A DNA stretch of 64,000 nt from Desulfobacteraceae bacterium (lineage in GTDB: Bacteria > Desulfobacterota > Desulfobacteria > Desulfobacterales > Desulfobacteraceae): the NCBI GenBank assembly GCA_016744295.1, contig JADGEQ010000002.1:124001-188000 (forward strand). The letters are read 5' to 3'. Each line of letters starts with the position of its first letter. Positions within the stretch are counted from its first letter, which is position 1. Of this stretch, positions 1 through 9,862 are shown piece by piece. The notes beneath the pieces are model-generated. The model saw nothing but the letters and a program-made list of their open reading frames with translations, was not told where the DNA came from and did no database searches. Made by a program: the position numbers and the translations under genes.

Positions 1-1638
1 CATAAACCACCATTATACCTTGAAATCCGAGAAATTCTGACTTCATATAAACTTTGGGTCAACAATAAAATTGTCTGTAGAAGGGGGGTTGTCGGAACAA
101 ACCGTCAAACATCTATACCTGAATTTCAGCCGGATATTGTACCGATAGTCATAACCGATGATACGATTACCCTGGTGTTACAGGTATCGAATTTTCATCA
201 CCGAAAAGGAGGCCCCTGGACGTCGATCCAATTGGGGAGTGCTGCTTTTATTAAGGAGTCTTACTCTAAACGATTATTTATAAATATTTTTCTTGTCGGT
301 AGCATTTTTATGATCGGATTTTATCACCTGAGCTTGTTCCTTTTAAGGGATAAATATACCTCATCCTTATATTTTGGTATTTTTTGTATCCTTATATCGA
401 TCCGATCCATAGTCACCAATGAACGTTATTTTCATGTGTTGTTTCCAAATCTGACCTGGTTATTTCTCATGCGGATAGAATATTTGACTTTCTATTTGGC
501 AATACCTGTATTTGGAATGTTTATTGTTTCGGTTTTTCCAAAGGATTTCTCCAAAAAGATTCTATATCTCATTTCAGCTGTGTCTCTAATATTTTCCGGC
601 ATCGTTTGTGTGACGCCGGTGTTGATTTTTAGTCATACGATTCAGTACTTTCAGGTAGTTACCCTTATATCGGCTGTATATCTGTTTTTTGTTTTTCTAA
701 AAGCATACAGAATGAAAAGAGAGGGAACCGTTATCAACTTAGCCGGATTTACGATCCTCTTTCTTACAGTTATCAATGATGTTCTTTATGTTAACGAAAT
801 TATTGACACCTATTCTTTGATTCCATTTGGAATGTTGTTCTTCATTTTCTCCCAGTCATTTTTGATTTCGCTAATTTATTCCCGGTCATTTAAAAAAGTT
901 GAAACACAAAAGAAAGAATTGGGCGTTGTAAACCTAGCTCTTGGAAAAGAGATCCAAGCAAATAAAGTTCTGCAAGCCAATCTGGTTCAAAGTCACAACA
1001 ATTTTCAAAAATCAAGGGTAGCATTGATTCTCGGACTTGCCAAACTTGCAGAATATCGGGATGAGGATACGGGGGCCCATTTGAAAAGGATCAGGGAGTT
1101 CTCAATTCTTATAGCCACTGGTCTTTCGAAAATAAAAAAGTATGAAAATTATATTAGCAAAAAATATATAGATGACATCTATCAATCATCGATTCTTCAT
1201 GATATCGGGAAAGTTGGTATTAAAGATGCTATTCTTCTTAAACCAGGGAAATTGACCCCTGAGGAATTTGATGTGATTAAAACACATTCTACCATTGGTG
1301 GTGATGCAATCACATTGATTGAATTTGAGTTCAATGCCAAGTCATTTCTAACACTTGGAAGAAATATCGCTTATTCCCACCATGAAAGATGGGATGGTAC
1401 AGGGTATCCGAATGGGCTGAAAGAAGAGAAAATTCCTTTGTCAGCGAGGATTGTTGCAGTGGCTGATGTTTATGATGCCCTAACTTCCGAACGTTCCTAT
1501 AAAAAAGCATTTTCCCATGATAAAGCAAAAGAGATTATTATTCAGGGTAGAGCAAACCATTTTGATCCGGATATTGTGGATATGTTTGTTCAGCTTTCCG
1601 ATGGTTTTGTTCAAACTCGTTATAAATTTCCAGATTGA
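1..1638 (+). CDS. 7TM-DISM sensor / HD-GYP cyclic-di-GMP phosphodiesterase, 5' end outside window
   Basis: The reading frame is open from base 1, so the start lies to the left of the window; the GTG at 175 is internal. The first ~75 residues read like the end of a 7TMR-DISM extracellular jelly-roll domain (YKLWVNNK, VLQVSNFHHRKGG). About seven hydrophobic segments follow (bases ~270-880), then a short linker and an HD-GYP domain with SSILHDIGKVG, the HHERWDGTGYP signature and VADVYDALTSERSY. HD-GYP proteins hydrolyse cyclic di-GMP on the cytosolic side; the periplasmic domain would bind an unknown ligand, possibly a carbohydrate. All HD and GYP motif residues seem present, so an active enzyme is likely. 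No partner gene is visible downstream. Family call secure; signal unknown. Confidence 0.9.
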   Translation, partial: HKPPLYLEIREILTSYKLWVNNKIVCRRGVVGTNRQTSIPEFQPDIVPIVITDDTITLVLQVSNFHHRKGGPWTSIQLGSAAFIKESYSKRLFINIFLVGSIFMIGFYHLSLFLLRDKYTSSLYFGIFCILISIRSIVTNERYFHVLFPNLTWLFLMRIEYLTFYLAIPVFGMFIVSVFPKDFSKKILYLISAVSLIFSGIVCVTPVLIFSHTIQYFQVVTLISAVYLFFVFLKAYRMKREGTVINLAGFTILFLTVINDVLYVNEIIDTYSLIPFGMLFFIFSQSFLISLIYSRSFKKVETQKKELGVVNLALGKEIQANKVLQANLVQSHNNFQKSRVALILGLAKLAEYRDEDTGAHLKRIREFSILIATGLSKIKKYENYISKKYIDDIYQSSILHDIGKVGIKDAILLKPGKLTPEEFDVIKTHSTIGGDAITLIEFEFNAKSFLTLGRNIAYSHHERWDGTGYPNGLKEEKIPLSARIVAVADVYDALTSERSYKKAFSHDKAKEIIIQGRANHFDPDIVDMFVQLSDGFVQTRYKFPD

Positions 1639-1823
1639 AAAACAGGGCCAAGTTATATTAATATTATGACTGGGGATACTTCTCATTTGGGGTCGGAAAA
1701 TCAACATTCTTCATTTGATTGATTTAGATTTTATTCAAGCCAAATAAAAATTTGCATGGGATCACTCTTGACCTGCTATCTGCCCACCTTGACTTTGTTG
1801 GGTTGCTTGGGTAATTAAGACAG

Positions 1824-3971
1824 ATGAATATATTAAAAACCATATGTCAGGAATTGGGGCTGACAGAAAAGCAAGTGGATGCGGTGACAACCTTGTTGGA
1901 TCAGGGATCCACAATTCCCTTCATCGCCAGATACAGAAAAGAGATGACCGGCTCCCTGGATGAGGTGGTCATTGCTGACATCCGGGACCGGGTTCAAACT
2001 CTCAAGGATCTGACCGCCCGGAAGGAATCCATTCTCAAATCACTGACGGAAAGAGAACTGCTGACCACGGAGCTGAATGCCGCTGTTACCCGGGCTGTCT
2101 CCATGACCGAGCTGGAAGACCTCTATGAAAAATACCGGCCCAAAAAAAGAACCCGGGCCCAGGCGGCCAGGGAAAAAGGGCTGGCCCCGTTGGCCAATTT
2201 TCTTCTGGCACAAAAACAGCAAGATCTTAATGCTGAAGCTCAAAAATTTGTCTGCCCACATAAATCGGATAAAGAGGTTGCCTCGGTGGAGGAAGCCCTG
2301 GCCGGTGCCAGGGATATTATTGCTGAAATGGTGAATGAAGACCCAAAAGCCAGGGCGGCTGTCCGGGATCTTTTTCTTGCCAAGGGTAATATCATCTCCC
2401 GGGTGAAAAAGGGAAAAGAGGAAGAGGGAAGCAAGTTTCAGGATTATTTTGACTGGTCTGAACCGGCATTTAAAACGCCTTCCCACAGGGTTCTCGCCAT
2501 ACTCAGGGGAAGCAATGAATCCATTCTTAGAGTCCATGTCCTACCGGAAGAGGAGATTGCCCTTACCCTGGTGGAACGGTTATTCCTGAGGCACCCCTCC
2601 AAAACACACCCGGATATTCGGGACCAGGTGAAACTTTCCATCAAGGATGCCTATAAACGGCTGCTGTCCAAATCCATTGAAAAAGAGAGCCTGGCATTAT
2701 TGAAGCTTGGGGCAGACGACCAGGCCATTGCCGTGTTTGTGACAAATTTAAGGGAATTGCTTTTGTCCGCGCCCCTGGGAGAAAAGCGGGTGTTGGCCAT
2801 TGACCCCGGATTTAGGACCGGGTGCAAGGTGGTCTGCCTGGATTCCCAGGGAAAACTGCTCCACCATGATGTGATATTTCCCCATGACAAAGGACGGGTC
2901 AGGGCAGTGGAGATCATTGCCAATCTGGTGAAAAAATATAAAATTGAAGCCGTGGCCATTGGCAACGGAACTGCCGGCCGGGAAACCCAATCCTTTGTAA
3001 AAGAGATGGATTTGCCCCCGGGTGTTGAGGTGGTCATGGTGGATGAAAGCGGTGCCTCCATCTATTCGGCCTCGGCCATTGCAAGAGAAGAGTTCCCAGA
3101 CCATGATATCACGGTCAGGGGGGCCGTTTCCATTGGCAGACGGCTCATGGATCCCTTGGCTGAACTTGTGAAAATTGATCCTAAATCCATTGGTGTGGGG
3201 CAGTATCAGCATGATGTGGACCAGAAATTGTTAAAAAACGGCTTGGATGATGTGGTTAAAAGCTGTGTGAACCAGGTGGGGGTGGAAGCCAATACCGCCA
3301 GCAAAGATTTGCTGGCACAGGTTTCCGGCCTTAATCCAACCATTGCCGCCAACATGGTGGCCTATAGAAATGAGCATGGCGCTTTTACCACCCGGAGGTC
3401 ATTTTTAAAGGTGCCGAGACTGGGACCCAAGGCCTTTGAACAGGCTGCCGGGTTTTTGAGGATTCAAAACGGGAAAAACCCTCTGGACAAAAGCGGGATC
3501 CACCCGGAGTCCTATGATATTGTGGCGAAAATGGCAAAGCGAGAGGGATGCAAAATTGAAGAGTTGATTCACAATACCCAACGGGTCCAGGCAATAGACC
3601 TGTCATCCTATGTCACTCCCTTCGTGGGCCTGCCCACCCTAACCGATATCATCAATGAGCTGGCAGCCCCTGGTCGTGATCCCCGGCAGGCGTTTGTGTC
3701 TTTCTCCTTTGATGATACCATCCACAAGATCACCGATCTTGTCCCGGGCATGCGTGTGCCGGGAATCGTGACCAATGTCACGGCCTTTGGTGCCTTTGTG
3801 GACATCGGGGTCCACCAGGATGGGTTGGTCCACATCAGCCAGCTGGCAGATCGATATGTCAAGGACCCCAGCGAGATCGTTTCGGTCCGTCAGCAGGTGC
3901 GGGTGAGGGTCTTGGAAGTGGATGTCAAACGGAAACGGATTTCCCTTTCCATGAAGCAGGGAGGGGCTTAG
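1824..3971 (+). CDS. tex: Tex family RNA-binding transcription accessory protein
   Basis: 715 residues, slightly shorter than most Tex proteins (~770). The N-terminal helical Tex region contains FIARYRKEMTGSLDE, typical of the family. A YqgF/RNase H-like domain (residues ~320-450) begins VLAIDPGFRTGCKV. A helix-hairpin-helix region follows (~490-560, including GLNPTIAANMVAYRNEHG), then a C-terminal S1 RNA-binding domain (~645-715, VTNVTAFGAFVDIGVHQDGLVHIS). Tex binds nucleic acids in the cytoplasm and affects transcription and stress survival. It stands alone and converges with the Na/phosphate symporter gene 28 bp downstream; no hairpin terminator was seen between them. Confidence 0.96.
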   Translation: MNILKTICQELGLTEKQVDAVTTLLDQGSTIPFIARYRKEMTGSLDEVVIADIRDRVQTLKDLTARKESILKSLTERELLTTELNAAVTRAVSMTELEDLYEKYRPKKRTRAQAAREKGLAPLANFLLAQKQQDLNAEAQKFVCPHKSDKEVASVEEALAGARDIIAEMVNEDPKARAAVRDLFLAKGNIISRVKKGKEEEGSKFQDYFDWSEPAFKTPSHRVLAILRGSNESILRVHVLPEEEIALTLVERLFLRHPSKTHPDIRDQVKLSIKDAYKRLLSKSIEKESLALLKLGADDQAIAVFVTNLRELLLSAPLGEKRVLAIDPGFRTGCKVVCLDSQGKLLHHDVIFPHDKGRVRAVEIIANLVKKYKIEAVAIGNGTAGRETQSFVKEMDLPPGVEVVMVDESGASIYSASAIAREEFPDHDITVRGAVSIGRRLMDPLAELVKIDPKSIGVGQYQHDVDQKLLKNGLDDVVKSCVNQVGVEANTASKDLLAQVSGLNPTIAANMVAYRNEHGAFTTRRSFLKVPRLGPKAFEQAAGFLRIQNGKNPLDKSGIHPESYDIVAKMAKREGCKIEELIHNTQRVQAIDLSSYVTPFVGLPTLTDIINELAAPGRDPRQAFVSFSFDDTIHKITDLVPGMRVPGIVTNVTAFGAFVDIGVHQDGLVHISQLADRYVKDPSEIVSVRQQVRVRVLEVDVKRKRISLSMKQGGA

Positions 3972-3999
3972 GTACCTTTTGCTTTGATGGAAATATGTT

Positions 4000-5943
4000 C
4001 TATGCCGGGATTTCCTCCTGGTCTTTTCCTATTTCCGGGTGATCATCGTGGCTTTTCGGCATGGTTCCAACATAGGTCTGGGCGATATTGGCAGAATATA
4101 ATACAATCTGTTTCATCAGATCCATAAGTTCCAGATGGATCTCGGTTGTTTCCATGGATTCTTCATTGTTCAGAATAATCCGTTTCAGATGTCTTGCCCG
4201 GTATTTTGATTCCAAGTCCAGGTATTTTCTCTCTTTTTGCATGATTTTAGAGGCCAGCTTGGCATCTTTTTCCTTGAATGCGGCTTCCAGAAGTTTTATC
4301 TGTTTTGAAACCTTGCCATGGTAAATTAGCAGCTCCTCTTTTCCTTCAAGGGAGAAATCATAGCGCAGGCGTTTTTTCTTGGCCATCAGGGGGATCATAT
4401 TCCGGTGAATAATATCTCCCATGCTTTCAATGTCTTTAATAATCGAAACCATTCCAAAGACCTCTTCGGCCTGGTTTTCGGTGATTGATCCCTGGGCAAT
4501 ATGGGTGAGATAGGCTGTTATTTTTTCTTCTAGAAAGTCAATTTTTTCCTCACGCAGATCCAACCCCTGGAGCAGGGTGAGGTCTTCGTGTATTGCATCC
4601 CTTTTGGGAATCTCCCTGATCAAAAGTTCTGTCTCTTCATCTGGCTTGGTTTTGTTTGAGATATGTGCTTCATCGGAAAGAAAGGGGATGATGATTGCAT
4701 TGAGCATTCGGTCCAATAGCTTTGCCATGCGTGACATTTCAGCCCGGGCCAGGTCAATGGCAAGGGAGGGAGTTTCCAGCATGGCATCTTCAATATACCA
4801 GGTTTTGATCTCCTGGGATTTGGGCTTTTCTTGTTCAGGATAGATAAAATAGATGATTTTTGAAAAAAGAGGAATAAAGGGCAGGAAAAAAAGGCCCAGA
4901 CTCACATTGAACAGGGTATGGGCATTTGCCAGTTGCCGGGCTGTGCCAGAACCAAATTTTTCTGCCAATGCCCGGATGAGATCTGCAAACTGGGGAATCC
5001 AGAAAATAAACAAAAATACCCCGGCTATTTTAAACATGATATGGGCAATGGCCACCCGTTTGGCCTCCCTGGATGCCCCTATACCGGCCAGGGCAGCGGT
5101 GACGCAGGTGCCGATGTTGGCGCCGAAAATAACAGGGATGCCGCCTTCAAGGGAAATAAGCCCCTGTTGGGCCAGAACAATGAGAACCCCGGTGGTGGCG
5201 CTGCTGCTCTGGACAACGGCGGTAAAGGCAGCCCCGAAAATAATTCCCATGAAGGGATTTTCCAGATCCTTCATCAGATTAATAAAGGCGGGAAAACTGC
5301 GCAAGGGAGTCATGGCATCGCTCATGAGTTTCATCCCAAAAAAAAGAATGCCGAATCCCAGAACGATATCCCCCACAGATTTTGCTTTTTCTGTTTTTCC
5401 AATGAGTTTGAGGAGAAATCCGATGGCAACCATGAGAAGGGCATAATCCGTGAGCTTGAAGGCAATCATCTGGGCGGTTATGGTGGTGCCGATGTCAGCT
5501 CCCAGTATTACCCCCATGGATTGGACCAGGTTTAACAGACCTGCCTGGACAAAACTGACCAGCATCACGGTTGTGGCACTGGATGATTGAACCACCATGG
5601 TGACAAAGGCCCCGACAATGAGGGCAATGATTCGGTTTTTGGTCAAGGTGGCCAGGATGGTGCGCATCTTATTGCCAGCAGTATTCTTCATCCCGGTGCT
5701 CATTTTTTCCATGCCATAGAGGAAGAAAGCAAGGCCCCCGGCAAGTCCGATGAAAATATCTGCCCAGGAAAAATCCTTTGGCCCGGCGGGTTCTGTCCCG
5801 GCAATGGCAGGCATAAGCCAGAGCAGGGATATCCAGATCAGCGATGACCAGAAGGTTGCTTTTATAACAATATCCCGCGATTCAAAAAGATCTGGAACCA
5901 TTTTGCCGATGATATTGCTCAACTTTATGCTGACTCTGCTCAT
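4000..5943 (-). CDS. Na/Pi cotransporter family protein with PhoU-like C-terminal domain
   Basis: 647 residues. After an N-terminal hydrophobic segment come two inverted Na/Pi-cotransporter (NptA/PNaS) repeats. Each contains a Q-S-S-S-A-T-T signature (VVQSSSATTVML near residue 120, VVQSSSATTGVL near 245), which lines the phosphate/sodium site in this family. The last ~250 residues are charged and helical, resembling PhoU, as in other bacterial NptA-like proteins. It probably imports or exports phosphate with sodium across the inner membrane. The start has GGGAG about 10 bases upstream. Transcribed alone, convergent with tex. Substrate not provable from sequence. Confidence 0.92.
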   Translation of the reverse strand: MSRVSIKLSNIIGKMVPDLFESRDIVIKATFWSSLIWISLLWLMPAIAGTEPAGPKDFSWADIFIGLAGGLAFFLYGMEKMSTGMKNTAGNKMRTILATLTKNRIIALIVGAFVTMVVQSSSATTVMLVSFVQAGLLNLVQSMGVILGADIGTTITAQMIAFKLTDYALLMVAIGFLLKLIGKTEKAKSVGDIVLGFGILFFGMKLMSDAMTPLRSFPAFINLMKDLENPFMGIIFGAAFTAVVQSSSATTGVLIVLAQQGLISLEGGIPVIFGANIGTCVTAALAGIGASREAKRVAIAHIMFKIAGVFLFIFWIPQFADLIRALAEKFGSGTARQLANAHTLFNVSLGLFFLPFIPLFSKIIYFIYPEQEKPKSQEIKTWYIEDAMLETPSLAIDLARAEMSRMAKLLDRMLNAIIIPFLSDEAHISNKTKPDEETELLIREIPKRDAIHEDLTLLQGLDLREEKIDFLEEKITAYLTHIAQGSITENQAEEVFGMVSIIKDIESMGDIIHRNMIPLMAKKKRLRYDFSLEGKEELLIYHGKVSKQIKLLEAAFKEKDAKLASKIMQKERKYLDLESKYRARHLKRIILNNEESMETTEIHLELMDLMKQIVLYSANIAQTYVGTMPKSHDDHPEIGKDQEEIPA

Positions 5944-6207
5944 TTAAATGGCTCCCTGTTTCTGGTCCTATTTTATCGTCCAGAAGTTTTATTTTGTTGA
6001 CCTATTTTTAATCAATTTGGATATAAGTGTCATTATTTTTATTGAAATTGGAAACTAAAGTCAATCAATGATTCGTTTGGTATCTGCCATTGAGGTTAAG
6101 TGCTCTTGCCTTAAATGAAATATCCATTGAAAAAATAATGGATCATGATAGAATAATCATGTCGTCAAACCTGATCCATGGAGGTTTCATTTTGTGCTTG
6201 GCAATGT

Positions 6208-6262
6208 CATCTTGAAAAAAACATCTTGAAAAAAAGTATGTTGAAAAAAATCATCTTGATAA
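6208..6262. repeat. Four degenerate tandem copies of a 14-15 bp A-rich unit upstream of tpx
   Basis: Units of the form CATCTTGAAAAAAA occur head to tail: two near-identical copies, a third with TATGTTG in place of CATCTTG, and a fourth truncated copy ending CATCTTGATAAAG. They sit about 180-230 bp upstream of the thiol peroxidase start in the otherwise gene-free 5948-6436 interval. The function is unknown. The phased A-tracts could bend DNA or bind a regulator; this is inference. Confidence 0.6.
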
Positions 6263-6283
6263 AGTTGATCAAGCCATTACTAT
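6256..6283 (+). promoter_or_regulatory. Candidate sigma-70 promoter for tpx
   Basis: TTGATA and TACTAT separated by 16 bp, about 155 bp upstream of the tpx start. The -10 box matches only 4 of 6 consensus bases, so this is a weak visual call. Confidence 0.25.
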
Positions 6284-6297
6284 TGTAGTAATCAGTG

Positions 6298-6329
6298 ATC
6301 GACCAAGTAACAGATCATCGACCAAGTAA
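6298..6329 (+). promoter_or_regulatory. Exact 13-bp direct repeat upstream of tpx, possible operator
   Basis: ATCGACCAAGTAA occurs at 6298-6310 and again at 6317-6329, starts 19 bp apart (close to two helical turns), downstream of the candidate tpx promoter and about 110-140 bp before the coding region. Paired direct repeats on one face of the helix often bind a regulator. No known peroxide-response box (OxyR, PerR) was recognised in it. Confidence 0.35.
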
Positions 6330-6436
6330 AAAATAAGTTCTCAGCCTCAAACAAATCATGGATACTGGGTTTCATGGAAAACGTATCAATATTTTATTTT
6401 TAATGGTTTTATTTTTAACAAATAAGGAGATATCCA

Positions 6437-6937
6437 ATGGCCACTACTCAACTTGCAGGCAATCCAATTACGTTATCCGGTGATTTTCCTGCCAAAGATG
6501 TCAAAGCTAAAAATTTTTCAGCTGTTCAGCAGGATCTGTCGGTGGTTTCCCTTGAATCCTTTAAGGGGAAAAAAATTGTCCTTAATATCTTTCCCAGTAT
6601 CGACACCGATGTATGCGCCACTTCAGTTCGTAAGTTTAACAAACAGGCAGCCGCCCTTGAAAATATCCAGGTAATTTGCCTTTCAATGGATCTGCCCTTT
6701 GCCCATAAACGGTTTTGCGGCGCCGAAGGCATTGGAAATCTCATCACCGCTTCCCTGTTTAGACATCAGGCATTTGCGTCAGATTACGGGGTGCTCATCA
6801 CCGACGGACCCTTGACAGGGCTCACCGCCCGGGCCGTTATTGTTGTGGATGAAGCCGGTTTGATTCTTCATTCAGAGCTTGTGGATGATATCACCCATGA
6901 ACCAAATTACGAGGCAGCTCTGGCAGCTTTGGCCTGA
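6437..6937 (+). CDS. tpx: Thiol peroxidase (atypical 2-Cys peroxiredoxin)
   Basis: 166 residues, the usual Tpx length. It shows the family N-terminus (GNPITLSGDFPAKD), the peroxidatic cysteine C60 in PSIDTDVCATSVRKFN and the resolving cysteine C94 in HKRFCGAEG. Tpx reduces hydrogen peroxide and alkyl peroxides using thioredoxin and protects anaerobes during oxygen exposure. The start has AAGGAG 9 bases upstream. It is preceded by about 490 bp without a gene that holds two sets of repeats, suggesting an own regulated promoter. It is followed 53 bp later by the AsmA-like gene in the same direction. Confidence 0.97.
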   Translation: MATTQLAGNPITLSGDFPAKDVKAKNFSAVQQDLSVVSLESFKGKKIVLNIFPSIDTDVCATSVRKFNKQAAALENIQVICLSMDLPFAHKRFCGAEGIGNLITASLFRHQAFASDYGVLITDGPLTGLTARAVIVVDEAGLILHSELVDDITHEPNYEAALAALA

Positions 6938-6990
6938 TCCGTTGCCATAAAGACCGGCTGTTTAAATAATTTTTAATAGGGAGAATTTCG

Positions 6991-9018
6991 ATGAAAGGGT
7001 TTATAAAGTGGACTTTGATAGGTGGGGGCGTGTTCCTGGTATTGATCGTGGGAGCGATTGTTCTGATCCCCAGGTTTGTGGACGTTCAAAAGTATAAACC
7101 CATGATAGAAGAACGGGTCACCGAGCAGACCGGTCGCTCCTTTTCCATGGGAGACGATATTGTGCTGTCTGTTTTCCCCTGGGTGGGGGTGAGCCTGTCT
7201 GATATTCACCTTGGCAATGCAAAGGGGTTTGAAGCAGCTGACATGGTCTCGGTGAAGCGGTTTGAAATTCGCCTCAAGGTCATGCCCCTGCTCTCCCGCA
7301 GGATAGAGGTGGCAACCTTTGTGGTGGATACGCCTCAATTTTTTCTGGAGAAAGCCAAGAACGGAAAGGCCAATTGGGAAAATATCGGCCCTGTCAAACA
7401 CTCCCAAGATAAGAAGGGTGGAGAAAAGACAGCAGAAAAACAAGCCAAGGAACCGTCTGACGGGAAACTGCCCATCGAATCTTTGATCGTGGGAAATTTT
7501 TCCATCCTGAACGGGCTTGTTTCCTATTCGGACAAGGTGACGGGTATGAAAAAAGAGGTGACAGATTTTGATCTGACACTGACCGATATCAGCCTTGACA
7601 AACCCATTGGGGTGAAATTGGCTGCAAAATTGGATGGAAAGCCTGTTTCCCTGGAAGGATCCGCAGGACCTGTCGGGAGGGAACCGGGTAAAGAGGATAT
7701 CTTTCTTGATATGACCCTAAAGGCCTTGGAAGAGTTGAGCATACATCTTACGGGAAAGATCATTGAGCCCATGGGGGGGCAAAAAATTGCCATGGATCTT
7801 GCGATTGCCCCATTCTCGCCCAGAAAATTAATGGCCGGGCTGGGACAGCCCTTTCCTGTGAATACTGCCGATCCCAAAGCGCTGGACAAGGTGGCCTTGA
7901 AAACAAAAATTGAGGGAAGTGCCGCTGCCGTGTCGCTTTCCAATGGACTTTTGACCCTGGATGATTCTAAACTCACCTTTCTGGTGGATGCCAAATCCTT
8001 TAACAAGCCTGATCTTCGGTTTGATCTGGTCTTGGACCATATTGATCTGGACCGGTATCTGCCGCCAAAAGCAGAAGGGGAGGACAACGCAAAATCAGAC
8101 CAGAGTGCTGGTAAAAAAACAAATCAGTCGAAAAAAACAGATTATGGACCTTTACGAAAACTGGTGCTGGACGGTAAAATCAGGGTGGGCAGCCTCAAGG
8201 CTGCAAATGTGAGTATCCAGGAGTTTGTGGCCCATGTTATTGGCAAGAATGGTCTGTTTGAACTGGATCCCCTGAGCCTGAACCTCTACCAGGGGAGTGT
8301 TGCATCCAAGGGTCGTCTGGATGTTCGTAAAAATGATCCTTCAACCAGGTTTACCCTTGATGCCAAAGGGATACAGGCCGGCCCTCTGCTCAAGGATGCC
8401 ATTGAAAAAGAGATGATTGAAGGGACCATGGTGGCGAATATGACCCTGGCCATGGTGGGAGAAAGTCCGGAAATGGTAAAAAAGAGCCTCACCGGCAAGG
8501 GCGAGTTGAAATTTGTTGATGGTGCCATTGTGGGAATCGACATTGCCAGCACTATTCGCAATGCAAGCTCGGCCGTGGGCATGGCCGAGAAATCAGCGGA
8601 AAAGCCCCGGACCGATTTTGCCGAATTAATTATTCCGTTTTCAGCAGACAAGGGGCTTGTCAATATCCCCGGAGCCAATCTCATATCTCCGCTTATCCGG
8701 CTCATGGTCAAAGGAACAACCCATCTGGTGAAGGAGGATCTTGACTTCAGAATGGAGCCCAAGCTTGTGGCCACGCTAAAAGGTCAAGGGGATACCAAGG
8801 ATCGGTCCGGTCTGATGGTTCCTCTATTGATAACCGGTTCATATGATTCTCCGAAAATCCGTCCCGATCTAAAGGGTATGGTGGGTCAAGGGATCCCGGA
8901 TACAGAAAATATTAAGCAGTTGCTCAATACAAAAGCAACCTCCGGTTCAGACAAGGCATCTGTTGAAGATACCACAAAAAGTCTGCTCAAAGGGGTCATG
9001 CCGAGTAAAACAAATTAA
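6991..9018 (+). CDS. AsmA family protein
   Basis: 675 residues. An N-terminal membrane segment (VFLVLIVGAIVLIP, residues ~12-26) is followed by the AsmA N-terminal pattern (RFVDVQKYKPMIEERVTEQTGRSF). The long beta-rich body ends with an AsmA C-terminal region (~490-610; GKGELKFVDGAIVGIDIA, then FRMEPKLVATLKGQG). AsmA-like proteins are anchored in the inner membrane, project into the periplasm and take part in outer-membrane lipid or protein homeostasis. Lys/Ser-rich linkers lie near residues 135-155 and 365-385. The DUF4197 gene follows after 49 bp and is probably co-transcribed. Family firm, exact role unknown. Confidence 0.85.
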   Translation: MKGFIKWTLIGGGVFLVLIVGAIVLIPRFVDVQKYKPMIEERVTEQTGRSFSMGDDIVLSVFPWVGVSLSDIHLGNAKGFEAADMVSVKRFEIRLKVMPLLSRRIEVATFVVDTPQFFLEKAKNGKANWENIGPVKHSQDKKGGEKTAEKQAKEPSDGKLPIESLIVGNFSILNGLVSYSDKVTGMKKEVTDFDLTLTDISLDKPIGVKLAAKLDGKPVSLEGSAGPVGREPGKEDIFLDMTLKALEELSIHLTGKIIEPMGGQKIAMDLAIAPFSPRKLMAGLGQPFPVNTADPKALDKVALKTKIEGSAAAVSLSNGLLTLDDSKLTFLVDAKSFNKPDLRFDLVLDHIDLDRYLPPKAEGEDNAKSDQSAGKKTNQSKKTDYGPLRKLVLDGKIRVGSLKAANVSIQEFVAHVIGKNGLFELDPLSLNLYQGSVASKGRLDVRKNDPSTRFTLDAKGIQAGPLLKDAIEKEMIEGTMVANMTLAMVGESPEMVKKSLTGKGELKFVDGAIVGIDIASTIRNASSAVGMAEKSAEKPRTDFAELIIPFSADKGLVNIPGANLISPLIRLMVKGTTHLVKEDLDFRMEPKLVATLKGQGDTKDRSGLMVPLLITGSYDSPKIRPDLKGMVGQGIPDTENIKQLLNTKATSGSDKASVEDTTKSLLKGVMPSKTN

Positions 9019-9067
9019 GGGTGTGAATATATTTAGAACACACCTCGTCATGGGGAGATAATAACAA

Positions 9068-9838
9068 ATGGTTAAAAAATATACGGGTGCCTGGCTATTG
9101 ATAATGGTCTTTTGTCTTTCAGCTGGATGGAGTTATGCGGGCAACTCCTGGCTTGAAAAGGGAACTGATACCCTTAAATCCTTTGGTTTGACCGATGATA
9201 AAGCCCCAGATTCCACAACTGGTTCGGTCCTTGGAGGCCTGTCACTGGATGAGATCGCATCCGGATTAAAGGAGGCGCTCCGGGTGGGATCGGAAAATGT
9301 GGTCCAACAATTGAGTACAACAGACGGGTTTAATGGGGACAAAACCATTCACATTCCTTTGCCGGAAAATTTGTCCATGGTTAAAACTGCCCTGGATAAA
9401 ATTGGATACGCCTCTCTCGCCGATGATCTGGAATTGAAATTGAACCGGGCGGCGGAAGCTGCCACTCCCCAGGCAAAAGAATTATTTCAGGAGGCCATCT
9501 CCGAAATGAGTTTTGAGGATGTAAAAGGTATTTATGAAGGGGCGGATGATGCTGCCACCCAATATTTCAAGGAAAAAATGTCCCCGGGTCTGGCCCGTGT
9601 GATGAAACCCATAATAGACAATTCCCTGTCCGAGGTGGGAGCTGTCCAGGCCTATGATACCATGATGGGCGAGTACAAGGCCCTTCCCTTTGTGCCGGAT
9701 GTGAAAACCAATTTGACCCAGCATGTGGTTGACAAGGGTATGGATGGTATTTTCCATTATATGGCCCGGGAAGAAAAAGCCATCCGTCAGGATCCTGTCA
9801 AGCGGACCACCCAATTGTTGCAAAAGGTGTTTAACTGA
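9068..9838 (+). CDS. DUF4197 domain-containing exported protein
   Basis: 256 residues with an N-terminal signal sequence (hydrophobic core WLLIMVFCLSAGWS, probable cleavage after SYAG), so periplasmic or membrane-attached. The body matches the DUF4197 pattern: LSLDEIASGLKEALRVG, IHIPLPENL, MSFEDVKGIYEGADDAATQY, then a YMAREEKAIRQDPVKRTTQLL tail. The molecular function of the family is not established. ATG start follows GGGGAG 11 bases upstream. It sits between the AsmA-like gene and the metallo-hydrolase in one direction. Confidence 0.85.
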   Translation: MVKKYTGAWLLIMVFCLSAGWSYAGNSWLEKGTDTLKSFGLTDDKAPDSTTGSVLGGLSLDEIASGLKEALRVGSENVVQQLSTTDGFNGDKTIHIPLPENLSMVKTALDKIGYASLADDLELKLNRAAEAATPQAKELFQEAISEMSFEDVKGIYEGADDAATQYFKEKMSPGLARVMKPIIDNSLSEVGAVQAYDTMMGEYKALPFVPDVKTNLTQHVVDKGMDGIFHYMAREEKAIRQDPVKRTTQLLQKVFN

Positions 9839-9862
9839 TTTTGAATTGATTTTGAGGTGAAT

